Of a stretch of DNA of 64,000 bases, positions 55,135-64,000 are shown piece by piece. The DNA comes from Helicobacter rappini. Lineage in GTDB: Bacteria; Campylobacterota; Campylobacteria; Campylobacterales; Helicobacteraceae. Every line of letters begins with the position of its first letter. Position 1 is the first letter of the stretch. The stretch covers positions 24,445 through 88,444 of the forward strand of contig NZ_FZPK01000014.1 in assembly GCF_900198625.1 (NCBI RefSeq). Direction: 5' to 3'. The position numbers and the translations under genes were made by a program. Below the pieces are notes generated by a model that was not told the DNA's origin, did not search any database, and was given only the letters and a program-made list of their open reading frames with translations.

Positions 55135-56529
55135 ATGCAGCAGGTATTGCTTGATACTTCAATTATCCTTGATAACACACAGAATCTCATTGATTTACAC
55201 CACAAAAATATGGAACTTTTCATTACAGATATTGTCCTAGAAGAGCTTGATAGGAAAAAGGATCAGCAAAGTGAGAGTGGCTATTTTGCGCGTGAATTTT
55301 TCCGCCGCATTCACAATGTTTCAAAAGAGAGTATGACAAGTATCACACCACAGCTTTCAACAGATTATATTACTTGTATTGTGTTTCAGGCACAAGATAT
55401 TTGTGTGCCACTTTTTGTGATTACACGCACGATATATCGCACGGCACATAGCGATTATGGCTTTAATGATGCGCGCCTTAGAGAGATTGCAAAGGATTAT
55501 AGGCTATTGTTGCTTACAAATGACATTGCTTTGCGTGTGCGATCCATGATAGAAAATATAGAATCTTCCTCACTTAATCAAGCCGCAATCGCTAGTCCAA
55601 AAGAAATCAGCTTTATCCATAAAATAGAGTTATTGCGAGATGGTAGCGATACAGAAGAGTTTAGTCAAAGCGATACTTTTAAAAAGTTGAGTAATTGGCA
55701 TATTTTTGAGATTGATGAAGTGGATATGACTGATAGTATGCGGTATGAAACGGGGAGAAAGCACTTTGGCATTAAGCAAAATGACACACTTGAAATACTT
55801 GATTTAGATTCTATTATTGCCACACAAAAGCCCTATATATTGCCGCTAAATGTCGAGCAAAAACTCGCCTATGCGATCCTTTTACATGCGAATAATTATG
55901 TAAGCATTATCACAGGTAGCACAGGGAGTGGCAAGACTTTAACAGCACTTCAAGCGGGTATTGCACTGCAAAAAATGGGCGTTGTCGATGGCATCGTGTA
56001 TTTGCGAAACACCATCACAGCAAATGATAAGGAAGCAGAGCTTGGTTTTAGAAAAGGTGATGAAGACCAGAAGCTACATTATTTTATGTATCCCTTATTT
56101 AGTAGCATAAATTTTATTATTGAGCGTTTAAAGGAGCATTCCCTTGCAAAGCGTATCGAATATAAAGGTGAGAGTAAAGGCTTTGATAAAGAGCATGCAA
56201 CGCAATATTTTCTTGATAAACACCGCATTGAAGTTATGGATATAGCACATGCTAGGGGTATCACACTGCATAATAAATTTGTGATTTTTGATGAGGTGCA
56301 AAATGCTTCTGATGCGACCATTAAGCTTATAGGCACGCGTATGGGAGAGAAAAGTCGCATTGTGTTTCTTGGCGATTATAATCAGATTGATCACCCCTAT
56401 CTTAGCCGCTTGCGTAATGGGGCTTTAAGTCTATTATTAAAAGCACAAAAAGATGATTTTATATTCGGCTTGCAATTAAAGCATACTATACGAAGTGAAA
56501 TCGCCAGCTGGTTTGATTCTAATTTTTAG
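55135..56529 (+). CDS. PIN-PhoH family ATPase (YlaK-like)
   Basis: An N-terminal PIN nuclease-like domain (VLLDTSIILDN, FITDIVLEELDRKK, DYRLLLLTNDIALR) is fused to a PhoH ATPase domain. The ATPase has IITGSTGSGKTLTALQAGIA (Walker A), HNKFVIFDEVQNAS (Walker B) and RIVFLGDYNQIDHPYLS. PIN-PhoH proteins act on RNA as helicase-nucleases. I use the ATG at 55135, with AAGGGG 5 bases upstream; the frame is open earlier but inside the inverted repeat. The acidic PIN residues (D, E, D) look intact. Confidence 0.87.
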   Translation: MQQVLLDTSIILDNTQNLIDLHHKNMELFITDIVLEELDRKKDQQSESGYFAREFFRRIHNVSKESMTSITPQLSTDYITCIVFQAQDICVPLFVITRTIYRTAHSDYGFNDARLREIAKDYRLLLLTNDIALRVRSMIENIESSSLNQAAIASPKEISFIHKIELLRDGSDTEEFSQSDTFKKLSNWHIFEIDEVDMTDSMRYETGRKHFGIKQNDTLEILDLDSIIATQKPYILPLNVEQKLAYAILLHANNYVSIITGSTGSGKTLTALQAGIALQKMGVVDGIVYLRNTITANDKEAELGFRKGDEDQKLHYFMYPLFSSINFIIERLKEHSLAKRIEYKGESKGFDKEHATQYFLDKHRIEVMDIAHARGITLHNKFVIFDEVQNASDATIKLIGTRMGEKSRIVFLGDYNQIDHPYLSRLRNGALSLLLKAQKDDFIFGLQLKHTIRSEIASWFDSNF

Positions 56530-56641
56530 TGGTTGTTAATGCGTGGGTATTATAATGTTCTAAATAATATTTTTAAATCTACTTAATTAGATCAATGAAA
56601 ATCTAAAAACATCTGCAAACAATTAAAATCAATTACAGAAT

Positions 56642-57649
56642 CTAAAACAAAACATTAACTGCGAATTGCCAATACATGCCAAGTGTTGTGCTGTGTTCTT
56701 GTCGTAAGAGTTGTTGAGCGAAGACTTTATCAATGTTATTTGGTAAAGATTCTGTAGAATCCATTTGATACCACCTTTGACTTTTAGCACTTGGATCACC
56801 TGCGATTTGTATAGGCATTTTCACACCGATGTCAAATCGTATGTTATTATAAGCATAAATACTTGCACCAAATCGCATAAACGCGCCAGCCCCAGCCAGA
56901 TAGAGTGTATCATCTGCTTTTAGCGTTACGCTGTCTTTGGTTGTGTTATTATAAGTCCTGCTATCATAATGCCCTAAGCTATAAGTGATAAACTCATAGC
57001 CAATACCACCATAAGCACCAATGCGCAATGGAATCATCTTTTTATAACTACTCAAAGTCCCTACTAAAATATGTATAGGTATATTTGCACCAAAGTCAAA
57101 GCCAACAGAGTAGCTTAACATAAAGGCATTATTTGAGATATTTTCTGCAAAGTTTGGATTCTTATTAAACTTAATTTCTTGATATTGTCCGCCATTACCG
57201 GGTGCAGCTACATAGAATCCATCGCGATAGCAAATATTTGTAAGACCGGGCATCTCTCCCGCACCGCATTTACGCAGATTCCCATCACGCACATTTTTTG
57301 ATATAGAGCCAAGATCGACTTTATTAGAATAACTCGCACTGATATAACCACGCAGGGTAAAAATCCCCATTTTATCAAAGGTTACTTCTGTGCCGATATA
57401 GCCGCTTGTAATATCTTTCACGCTGCCATTATACTCGCCAAGTTGCGTTTGTGAGTAGTAATAGCCACCTTTTTCATTGACACTTGAAGTGTTTTTTGTC
57501 ATTTGATTTGTAGAGTTTGTATGAAGTGAGCCTTCAGTTATGCTTTGCCCTATCCCAAGAAAAAACTGATAGCGAACCGCCCATGCAGACTCTATACAGC
57601 AAAAAATCCCCACAATGATAACAAAAACCCCTCTTTTTAAACCACTCAT
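56642..57649 (-). CDS. Outer-membrane beta-barrel protein (Helicobacter OMP type)
   Basis: A signal peptide (KRGVFVIIVGIFCCIESAWA) precedes about 310 residues of alternating beta-strand pattern, ending YWQFAVNVLF, a typical barrel C-terminus with final Phe. Two Cys (LRKCGAG, NICYRDG) may form a disulphide in a loop. Gly- and Tyr-rich strands such as RIGAYGGIGYEFITYSLG resemble Helicobacter outer-membrane families, but I cannot place it in a named one. The start at 57649 (AGGGGAG upstream) lies 11 bases after the dus stop. Confidence 0.7.
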   Translation of the reverse strand: MSGLKRGVFVIIVGIFCCIESAWAVRYQFFLGIGQSITEGSLHTNSTNQMTKNTSSVNEKGGYYYSQTQLGEYNGSVKDITSGYIGTEVTFDKMGIFTLRGYISASYSNKVDLGSISKNVRDGNLRKCGAGEMPGLTNICYRDGFYVAAPGNGGQYQEIKFNKNPNFAENISNNAFMLSYSVGFDFGANIPIHILVGTLSSYKKMIPLRIGAYGGIGYEFITYSLGHYDSRTYNNTTKDSVTLKADDTLYLAGAGAFMRFGASIYAYNNIRFDIGVKMPIQIAGDPSAKSQRWYQMDSTESLPNNIDKVFAQQLLRQEHSTTLGMYWQFAVNVLF

Positions 57650-57659
57650 TTTACTCCCC

Positions 57660-58709
57660 TTATACACTCTTTTTATTAAAAATAGGACAAATATCACTTG
57701 ACTCTAGCTTTGTGGTGTCAAAAAAGTCCTTTATAGATTCTCTAATTAAATGATAATCCTTTTCATTATTGACAAACTCCCTGTATTTGCTAGAATCTTT
57801 CTGCCCTTTCGCATAGGCATGTAGATTTTTTCTAAACATAATAACCCCCCTTTCGCCATAAAACTCAAACATAGAATCTAAATGCTTTAATACTAAATCT
57901 CTCTTCAAAGCAAGTGGAAAGTCATTTGTTTTAGCCTGTATCTGCCAGAAAATCCAAGGAGATTTCAACGCAGCCCGACCAATCATCGCCCCATCTGCAT
58001 TTGTGATTTGCATGACTTTTTGAAAAGATTCTAAACCATCTATCTCGCCATTTGCAATCATGGGGATTTTCAAGTTTTCTTTCATCAAAGCAAGGCTATC
58101 ATAATCGATTTTATCCTTTTTATACGCGTCCATTTTTGTCCTAGCATGCACCACGCAGTAATCCACACTGCTTTCATTAATCGCTTCTGCTAAATCTAGC
58201 GGTATCTTTTTATCAAAGCCTAGTCTAACCTTTACGCTATATACCTGCTTATTGCCATATTTGCGAATGATTTGTAGTAGTGATACGAATTTATCTAAAT
58301 CTTTTAAAAGCGCACTGCCATTGCCATGATTTGCCACCTTTGGAGCGGGACAACCGCAGTTAAAGTCAATAATATCTACCCAAGAGAGTTCATTAATCTT
58401 TTCAACTGCCCTTTTTAGAATCTCTTCTTTACTCCCTGAAATCTGCAGGGAAAAGGGCGTCTCATTCGGGCTTTTTAATGCCATTTTTAGCGTTTTTTCA
58501 TTCTCATAAACAAGGGCATGGGAGCTTATCATCTCACTCACGGTAATATCTACACCAAAATCTTTCACTACCTTTCTAAAAGGCACATCGCTAAAACCAG
58601 CAAGTGGGGCAAGTATCAGCAGGGGGGCTGGAAGCTTTTTTGTTTGCTTAAAAGTGTCTAGATGATACTTTAGAGATTCTATATTGTTGTAATGTGTTGT
58701 GTATTGCAC
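57660..58709 (-). CDS. dusB: tRNA-dihydrouridine synthase (DusB-like)
   Basis: Dus enzymes reduce uridines in tRNA D-loops using FMN. LAPLAGFSDVPFRKV opens the TIM barrel; ETPFSLQISGS, DFNCGCPAPKVANHGNGSALL (catalytic Cys) and CVVHARTKMDAY follow. IANGEIDG and GAMIGRAALKSPWIFWQI bind phosphate. The subgroup (DusB) is inferred from the sequence around the catalytic Cys. It is followed closely by the OMP gene. Confidence 0.9.
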   Translation of the reverse strand: MQYTTHYNNIESLKYHLDTFKQTKKLPAPLLILAPLAGFSDVPFRKVVKDFGVDITVSEMISSHALVYENEKTLKMALKSPNETPFSLQISGSKEEILKRAVEKINELSWVDIIDFNCGCPAPKVANHGNGSALLKDLDKFVSLLQIIRKYGNKQVYSVKVRLGFDKKIPLDLAEAINESSVDYCVVHARTKMDAYKKDKIDYDSLALMKENLKIPMIANGEIDGLESFQKVMQITNADGAMIGRAALKSPWIFWQIQAKTNDFPLALKRDLVLKHLDSMFEFYGERGVIMFRKNLHAYAKGQKDSSKYREFVNNEKDYHLIRESIKDFFDTTKLESSDICPIFNKKSV

Positions 58710-58894
58710 TTATTTCCTTTTTCTCTTGCTTTAAGATTCTATAAAATTATTAAGTCTTTGGGATTTACAAAGCACACATTATAGCATAAAATATTATGTA
58801 TTCTTTATGTTTAACTTATAAGGCATTGTAACCTAAACTCACACACTTTTGATACAATGACGGATAGATAATAATTATTTTTTAAGGAGCAAAT

Positions 58895-59818
58895 ATGCTA
58901 GTTTTTGGACAAGAGATTCTAAACAAAGCGAATAAAGAGGGCTATGGAGTAGGTGCGTTTAACTTTGTGAATTTTGAAATGCTAAATGCTATTTTTGTAG
59001 CGGCAAATAAGGCAAACTCACCCATTTTTGTGCAAGCAAGTGAAGGGGCGATAAAATACATGGGTATTGATATGGCAGTAGGCATGGTAAAAACTATGGC
59101 AAAGCGTTATCCGCATATCCCTGTGGCATTACACCTTGATCATGGCACTAGCTTTTCTTCATGTAAGAGTGCGGTGGAAGCGGGATTTACTTCTGTGATG
59201 ATTGATGCTTCACACCATCCTTTTCATGAGAATCTAGAAGAGAGCGCAAAAGTCGTAGAAATGGCACATAAAGAGGGTGTAGGCGTAGAGGCAGAGCTTG
59301 GCAGACTTATGGGGATTGAAGATAATATATCGGTTGATGAGAAAGATGCTGTGCTTGTAAATCCAAAGGAAGCAGAGCAGTTTGTAAAAGAAACAAAGAT
59401 AGATTATCTAGCCCCAGCCATTGGCACAAGTCATGGGGCATTTAAGTTTAAAGGTGAGCCAAAGCTTGATTTTGAGCGATTAAAGCTTGTAAAAGAGCTA
59501 ACAAAAATCCCGCTTGTATTACATGGGGCGAGTGCTATACCAGATTATGTAAGGGCTAGTTTTAGCGAGAGTGGTGGGGATATTGGCAGTAGCAAGGGTG
59601 TGCCTTTCTCATTCTTACAAGAGGCAGTAAAAGGGGGCATAAATAAGGTGAATACAGATACAGATTTACGCATTGCTTTCATTGCTGAAGTGAGAAAACT
59701 CGCAAATAAAGATAAATCACAATTTGACTTACGCAAGTTTTTTGCACCAGCTATGGAGGCTATGAGTAATGTCATCGCAGAGAGAATGGAAGTCTTAGGC
59801 AGTGCAAATAGAATCTAA
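58895..59818 (+). CDS. fba: Class II fructose-bisphosphate aldolase
   Basis: Zinc-dependent aldolase of glycolysis/gluconeogenesis. ALHLDHGTSF holds a zinc His and the catalytic Asp; SVMIDASHHPFHEN, VEAELGRLMG and LVLHGASAIP are all conserved. The length of exactly 307 residues is as in H. pylori. AAGGAGC precedes the ATG by 5 bases. The GT8 gene follows after 31 bases. Confidence 0.96.
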   Translation: MLVFGQEILNKANKEGYGVGAFNFVNFEMLNAIFVAANKANSPIFVQASEGAIKYMGIDMAVGMVKTMAKRYPHIPVALHLDHGTSFSSCKSAVEAGFTSVMIDASHHPFHENLEESAKVVEMAHKEGVGVEAELGRLMGIEDNISVDEKDAVLVNPKEAEQFVKETKIDYLAPAIGTSHGAFKFKGEPKLDFERLKLVKELTKIPLVLHGASAIPDYVRASFSESGGDIGSSKGVPFSFLQEAVKGGINKVNTDTDLRIAFIAEVRKLANKDKSQFDLRKFFAPAMEAMSNVIAERMEVLGSANRI

Positions 59819-59849
59819 AAAACTTTTGTCTTAATATTAAGGATTTAGA

Positions 59850-61115
59850 ATGTTTCATATTGTATTTAATGCTGATCAAAATTACATGAAATATGTAGCA
59901 GTGCTGATAACAAATATCATACATTACACAGATACAAGTAAAAAATATGTAGATTTCGCCTTTCATAGCACAGATTCTAAAAATAAAACCCAAGATTCCA
60001 ACATATCTATGCAAATAAATGGGGGGGGGGGGCAAAGCCCCATAACTTGGGGAGAAAGTCTCGCAAATAGAGAAAACCCTATAAATGCGGGGCAAAGCCC
60101 CATTAATTTAGAGGGCTATCACTTTCATGTTATAACAGATTCTATTGCAAAGAAAACTTTGGAGCAATTTCATATATTACAAACTACCCTGAACGATATT
60201 TATCCATGTCAAATAGAAGCCCACATTATTAGTGATGAAGATTTCAAAGATTTACCAAAGTGGGGCTATGAAGAAGCGCAACAATATGCGGCTTATTATC
60301 GTGTTAAACTTGTGGATTTTTTACCAAAAAATGTAGATAAATGTTTGTATTTAGATACAGATATGCTTGTATTAACAGACTTGCGAGAGCTTTTTGCACT
60401 CAATTTAGATGGCTATATTGCTGCTTCATCGAGTGGTAGCCCAAATGCAACAATTAGTCGTTATGGAATCTACAGAAAGAAAAAGGGCGGTAAAAAAGCA
60501 GTAAAATCGTTTGAAACAAGTTTTTATTTTTGCAGTGGGCTTATGCTTATTAATACAAAAGAGTGGATAAAACAAAATGTAGATATTGAGGCAATGCGTT
60601 TTTTGAGAGAGTATGAAACAGAGTTTGCAGACCAAGATGCCCTAAACTTTGCTATGTGTGATAGGGTGTATAATTTGGGTGAACAATGGGGGATACTTGC
60701 TTATCAATCACTTGAAGCAGCTTGTTCTACTAATATAGATTTTTCAAAGCGATATGAAAAAGCAATGATAAATGCCAAGATTCTCCATTGCAATGGTCCA
60801 GCAAAAGCATGGTTTGGGGCTTATAATAAACTTACGATAGATTTTATGCCAAATATATATCCACATAAAGATGTATGGTGTAAAATGGCAAGGTTATGCA
60901 GTGGATTCGAAAATGAATTGAACGCACAAGTAGAAAATATAGAAAATGAAGGTTTGCCTGAATATGCCATAGCACTTGCAAGACAATTAAGGGAATTTCA
61001 AGGACATTATAACTTTCCTGCAATGAAGAGACGGCTTGAGCGTATAAGCAAACCACACAAAGCCATTATGATGGCTTTGAAAAATCTAATACATCGTTTT
61101 AAAAAGCATGTATGA
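59850..61115 (+). CDS. GT8 family glycosyltransferase, phase-variable, in frame as sequenced
   Basis: GT8 retaining transferases (LPS galactosyl/glucosyltransferases) are recognised by FHIVFNADQNYMKYV at the start, CLYLDTDMLVLTDL (DxD metal site), FYFCSGLMLINTKEW and a late ILHCNGPAKAWFG. A 12-G tract (60021-60032) codes GGGG at about residue 58 inside a Ser/Asn-rich insertion between the first strand and EGYHFHVITD. Twelve G keep the frame, so the gene is ON here. GQSPI units repeat after the tract. The acceptor, probably LPS, is inferred. Confidence 0.85.
   Translation: MFHIVFNADQNYMKYVAVLITNIIHYTDTSKKYVDFAFHSTDSKNKTQDSNISMQINGGGGQSPITWGESLANRENPINAGQSPINLEGYHFHVITDSIAKKTLEQFHILQTTLNDIYPCQIEAHIISDEDFKDLPKWGYEEAQQYAAYYRVKLVDFLPKNVDKCLYLDTDMLVLTDLRELFALNLDGYIAASSSGSPNATISRYGIYRKKKGGKKAVKSFETSFYFCSGLMLINTKEWIKQNVDIEAMRFLREYETEFADQDALNFAMCDRVYNLGEQWGILAYQSLEAACSTNIDFSKRYEKAMINAKILHCNGPAKAWFGAYNKLTIDFMPNIYPHKDVWCKMARLCSGFENELNAQVENIENEGLPEYAIALARQLREFQGHYNFPAMKRRLERISKPHKAIMMALKNLIHRFKKHV
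60021..60032 (+). repeat. Poly-G tract T12 (12 G) in GT8 gene, with 60-base repeat
   Basis: AAAT-G12-CAAAGCCCC. GGGGCAAAGCCCCAT occurs at 60029-60043 and again at 60089-60103, exactly 60 bases (20 codons) apart, and each is palindromic. Gain or loss of one G would truncate the enzyme. Confidence 0.9.
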
Positions 61116-61185
61116 ATATATTATTTAGTAAAACCGCGATATATTTTGCTAAAATACACGCTATTTTGTATGGAAAGGTTTATTT

Positions 61186-61464
61186 ATGTTTGTAGATGAT
61201 AAATTACTTGATAAGCTTGAAAAATTAGCAATGATACATATCGCACAAGAAAAGCGTGAGGATTTTAAAGAAGAATTAAGCGAAATTATCGCCAAAATGG
61301 ATAGCCTGCAGGAAGTCGATACAGATAGTATTGCATTGCAAAAAGATGATAAAACCCCCATGCGACCAGATTTACCAGAAGATTCCGCAATACGAGACCA
61401 AATCCTAAAACAAGCCCCAAAAGCAAAAGATGGCTATTTCATTGTACCAAAAGTGATAGGGTAG
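61186..61464 (+). CDS. gatC: Aspartyl/glutamyl-tRNA amidotransferase subunit C
   Basis: GatC stabilises GatA in the amidotransferase that makes Gln-tRNA and Asn-tRNA. The 92-residue protein has LLDKLEKLAMIHIAQEK, MDSLQEVDTDSI and MRPDLPEDSAIRDQILKQAPKAKDGYFIVPKVI, the typical GatC ending. AAAGG lies before the ATG. gatA and gatB are not in this window. Confidence 0.92.
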   Translation: MFVDDKLLDKLEKLAMIHIAQEKREDFKEELSEIIAKMDSLQEVDTDSIALQKDDKTPMRPDLPEDSAIRDQILKQAPKAKDGYFIVPKVIG

Positions 61465-62180
61465 GTTTTCTCCTGCTTTATATTTGTGAGAGTGTTGCGA
61501 GATTATTGGGGTTATTTAGTCTTAATGCAGAGTGAGAGATTATAGATTCTATTTTTTGAGCTCTATCTCCATATATAAAGTTGCAAATAGAATACATGGG
61601 GTTTTAACATTATTCAACATAATTGACACTAAGTAGCTTTTAGATTCTCTACCATTTGTGTAGGTGGAATTTTAACAGGAATCGGATCTAAAACTATGTC
61701 GTTTAAACTTAATACGAGTGAATTATGATTTTCAAATTAACACTTGATACAGAATCGTTTTAAAGTGTTGCAAACTTATTAATACTTTAGATGCAAATTC
61801 AAACATGTGGAAGCAAAAACATTGCATTTTGCCGTTACTTATCTAGCATTTAAAAAATAAATATGTAGTTTTGTATGTCTTATCAACACATAAGACACAC
61901 TTTAATATATGTGTAAAAAATGGACAGCCTTTTTAAGATTATGTGGAATCATAAGGAATGAATTGCTTTGGATAGAGCTTTGGATAACTTGTTTTTGTTT
62001 AGCAACGCAAGACCATATACACATTAAGCAAATTATGAAGAGGCTTTTATGTGTTAATGTAGGTTTAATTAGTTTTTTTGTTAGTGAGCTAAATTTAAAT
62101 ATTACGCAATGACACACAACTACCTTAAACCTTAAGCTATATATAGAAAAAAATAGAAATATTTAAGCCAAACATCAAAA
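61465..62180. other. Intergenic region between convergent gatC and dcu genes
   Basis: About 715 bases without a supported gene. Two overlapping short frames near 61.9-62.1 kb on opposite strands lack ribosome-binding sites and look like chance. I see no RNA gene. The length is unusual for this compact genome; a decayed gene or small RNA could be present but cannot be shown by eye. Confidence 0.45.
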
Positions 62181-63605
62181 TCACAAATATCCAGCCACTA
62201 AAGCTAGAAAATATCCAGCTACACAAGAGCTAAAAACACCGATTAAGCCCGGTAAAATGAAGCTATGATTGATAACAAATCGTCCAATATGCGTTGTGCC
62301 GCTTCTATCAAACTGAATTGTTGCAAGATCGCTTGGATAAGTTGGCAAAATATAATAGCCATAGCACGCTGCTGCAAAGGCTACGATGATTCCGGGTTCA
62401 ACCCCGATATTTAGGGCTAATGGCACAAATGCTGCGATTGCTGCTGCTTGAGAATTGACAAACTTTGAGATTAAAAGTAGCATAATCGCATAAGTCCAAA
62501 CATGCGTCGTTACAATGCCTCCAAGCGCATCTTTCATCATCGGTGTATGCACGGCAAACATTGTATCTGCCATCCATGAGATTCCAAACACGGCTACAAG
62601 TGCAATCATGCCAGATTTAAAAATCTCATTACTACCGATTTTTTTCACATCAGTATTTGTAAAAATAATAATAAGTGAGCCAGCAAGCAGCATAAACATC
62701 TGAATCACTGCTACCATTGAGAGTGAATCTATTTTAGGATTCCCCAACGCATCAACTTGTGCTACACCATTTTTCATTATTTGCCCCCAATTTGGTCGTA
62801 AAGAATCAAAGATTCCAAGCAAAGCTACACAAGCAATTGCAGCTAAGAATATCCACATAGCTATCCAGCTACTCTTTGGTAAATCAACGCCTAGCAAGGT
62901 TTTGCTATCGCCATAGACATATTTTTTAAATTCGGGGTCTTTGAGTTTAGCTTGAAATTCAGAATCTTTATCCAAATCTTTACCCCTAAACCATGAAAAG
63001 ATTCCAATACACAATACACCAAAAAGTGTGCTAGGGATAGTGATTTGAAGCAGATTGATATAGCCATCAAATCCTGCAAGTTTATGCTCGGAGTTTAAAA
63101 GTAGGGCAGTAAGGCTTACAACCGCAACAGACACAGGCGAGGCAATAATCCCCATTTGTGAAGCAATAGAAGCAGCAGCCATAGGACGCTCTGGGCGGAT
63201 ATTATTTTTAATCGCAATATCATAAATGATTGGCATAATCGTATAAACCACATGCCCAGTCCCACATAAAATAGTAAGAAAGCAGGTAACAAAAGGCGCT
63301 AGAATTGTTAAAAGTTTTGGATTTTTTCTTAGCACTTTTTCTGCGATTTGCAGCATAACATCTAGCCCACCGCTTGCCTGAAGTGTAGCACTCGCTACAA
63401 CAACTGCTAAGATGGTAAGCATAACATCAATTGCTGGCTTTCCGGGCTTAATATGAAAGAAAAATACAAGCATTAAGATTCCAATACCGCCTAAAAGCCC
63501 TAGTGCAATACCACCTTTTCTTGCACCATAAAACAGACATATAAGCACGACTAAAAGCTGAATGCCAAACTGCCAACCTTCACTAAGATTTGTGAGAAAA
63601 TCCAT
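62181..63605 (-). CDS. Anaerobic C4-dicarboxylate transporter (DcuA/DcuB family)
   Basis: Dcu carriers exchange fumarate, aspartate and succinate and support fumarate respiration by FrdCAB. The 474-residue protein has at least ten hydrophobic segments and family blocks [57 protein letters not shown] and [21 protein letters not shown]. The length and sequence are close to both DcuA and DcuB, so I give no symbol. Confidence 0.9.
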   Translation of the reverse strand: MDFLTNLSEGWQFGIQLLVVLICLFYGARKGGIALGLLGGIGILMLVFFFHIKPGKPAIDVMLTILAVVVASATLQASGGLDVMLQIAEKVLRKNPKLLTILAPFVTCFLTILCGTGHVVYTIMPIIYDIAIKNNIRPERPMAAASIASQMGIIASPVSVAVVSLTALLLNSEHKLAGFDGYINLLQITIPSTLFGVLCIGIFSWFRGKDLDKDSEFQAKLKDPEFKKYVYGDSKTLLGVDLPKSSWIAMWIFLAAIACVALLGIFDSLRPNWGQIMKNGVAQVDALGNPKIDSLSMVAVIQMFMLLAGSLIIIFTNTDVKKIGSNEIFKSGMIALVAVFGISWMADTMFAVHTPMMKDALGGIVTTHVWTYAIMLLLISKFVNSQAAAIAAFVPLALNIGVEPGIIVAFAAACYGYYILPTYPSDLATIQFDRSGTTHIGRFVINHSFILPGLIGVFSSCVAGYFLALVAGYL

Positions 63606-63804
63606 GCAACGCTCCTAAAATAAAATATGCGAAGTATAGCAAAAAAGCCCTTAAGATTCATAATAATACTATGTGGTTTTATGTTATTAAATTGTCATTA
63701 TTGTTTGTGGTGATGGGTGGGTATAACCCAACTCTTGCCATATTAAGCTGTAATCTAAATCTATTTTTTACACTCATTCGCATCTAAGCATATAGTTTTA
63801 AACA

Positions 63805-64000
63805 CTATCTCATCGCATACAACACTTGGGCTTTTTGTGTTTGTGTATCATACACCCAATGTGTATCAAAAAATGTTTTTTCATTTGAATTGTCATCTAT
63901 GTCTAACAAATAGAATTTATTGCCCTTGTGCCTTTGGTCTTGCATTTGTTGCTGCAGATTCTGTGAAATATAGCCAAAATAACCATCAGAAATAACGATT
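63805..64000 (-). CDS. C-terminal fragment of a VWA-like domain protein (runs off window)
   Basis: The minus strand reads 65 codons to a TAG at 63805-63807. It begins IVISDGYFGYISQNL and ends YDTQTQKAQVLYAMR. The SDGYFGYI block resembles the end of VWA-like (metallopeptidase-associated) domains. Most of the gene lies beyond the window, so this is tentative. Confidence 0.5.
   Translation of the reverse strand, partial: IVISDGYFGYISQNLQQQMQDQRHKGNKFYLLDIDDNSNEKTFFDTHWVYDTQTQKAQVLYAMR

Noticed and set aside
61902..62117. Overlapping short open frames on both strands between gatC and the dcu gene
   Set aside because: No ribosome-binding site, no recognisable sequence, and each is the shadow of the other.
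1..64000. tRNA and rRNA genes, insertion sequences with transposases
   Set aside because: I looked for clover-leaf-type sequences, rRNA signatures and transposase motifs and found none that I can support.

Overview
The window is AT-rich and looks like the chromosome of an enterohepatic Helicobacter (relatives of H. bilis and H. cinaedi come to mind; this is inference from gene content). Pointers are the Wolinella/Helicobacter-type fumarate reductase order frdC-frdA-frdB, folK-flhF, fliN followed by FliO-like and TonB-like genes, murE followed by a small hypothetical gene, a 307-residue class II aldolase, an LPP20-like lipoprotein, long poly-G contingency tracts, and a very dense AGATTCT/AGAATCT word on both strands.

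Layout. 1-8.2 kb: start of a chemotaxis receptor (-), dapD, fliN, FliO-like, TonB-like, a repetitive membrane-anchored protein (-), and an LpxR-type lipid A deacylase. 8.4-11.1 kb: a 5'-truncated phage-type polyvalent protein gene, a mobile-element remnant. 11.2-14.8 kb: carB carrying about 100 extra codons between its two halves. 14.8-29.9 kb: a nucleotide-sugar and surface-glycan locus. 30.2-33.8 kb: frdCAB (-). 34-40.2 kb: folK-flhF, a TPR protein, a YkgJ-like protein, and murE with a partner (all -). 40.4-43.1 kb: prs, a lipoprotein and a Crp/Fnr regulator. 43.2-50.4 kb: a type I restriction-modification locus (hsdM-hsdS-hsdR) with an oppositely oriented Panacea-domain/coiled-coil membrane protein pair between hsdS and hsdR. 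50.7-64 kb: two tandem EamA transporters, sodB, ugd, a PIN-PhoH ATPase, an outer-membrane protein, dus, fba, a phase-variable GT8 glycosyltransferase, gatC, a C4-dicarboxylate transporter and the end of a VWA-like gene.

The glycan locus is the striking part. On the minus strand it runs rmlA, rmlB, a GT56-like Fuc4NAc transferase, a NeuD-like acyltransferase, a PurN-like formyltransferase, WbqC, a left-handed beta-helix (LbH) transferase, WbqC, a second formyltransferase, wecE, fdtA, two methyltransferases, two FemAB/GNAT-like proteins, a QdtC-like acetyltransferase and a GNAT. A further methyltransferase converges from the plus strand. Together these could make a dTDP-4-keto-6-deoxyhexose, aminate it, and decorate it with alternative acyl, formyl, methyl or aminoacyl-like groups. 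Eleven homopolymeric G tracts (11-14 G) sit in 11.4 kb, and a twelfth lies in the GT8 gene. Five of the eleven interrupt a catalytic domain: four are out of frame as sequenced and one (wecE) is in frame. Six sit exactly where the domain ends, and there one of the three frames stops at once while another runs through a short, often hydrophobic tail to a stop that overlaps the next gene's start by 4 nt. I read this as an array of contingency switches that may vary downstream translation or C-terminal tails as well as switching enzymes off. All tract lengths are as given in this one sequence and are vulnerable to homopolymer sequencing error.
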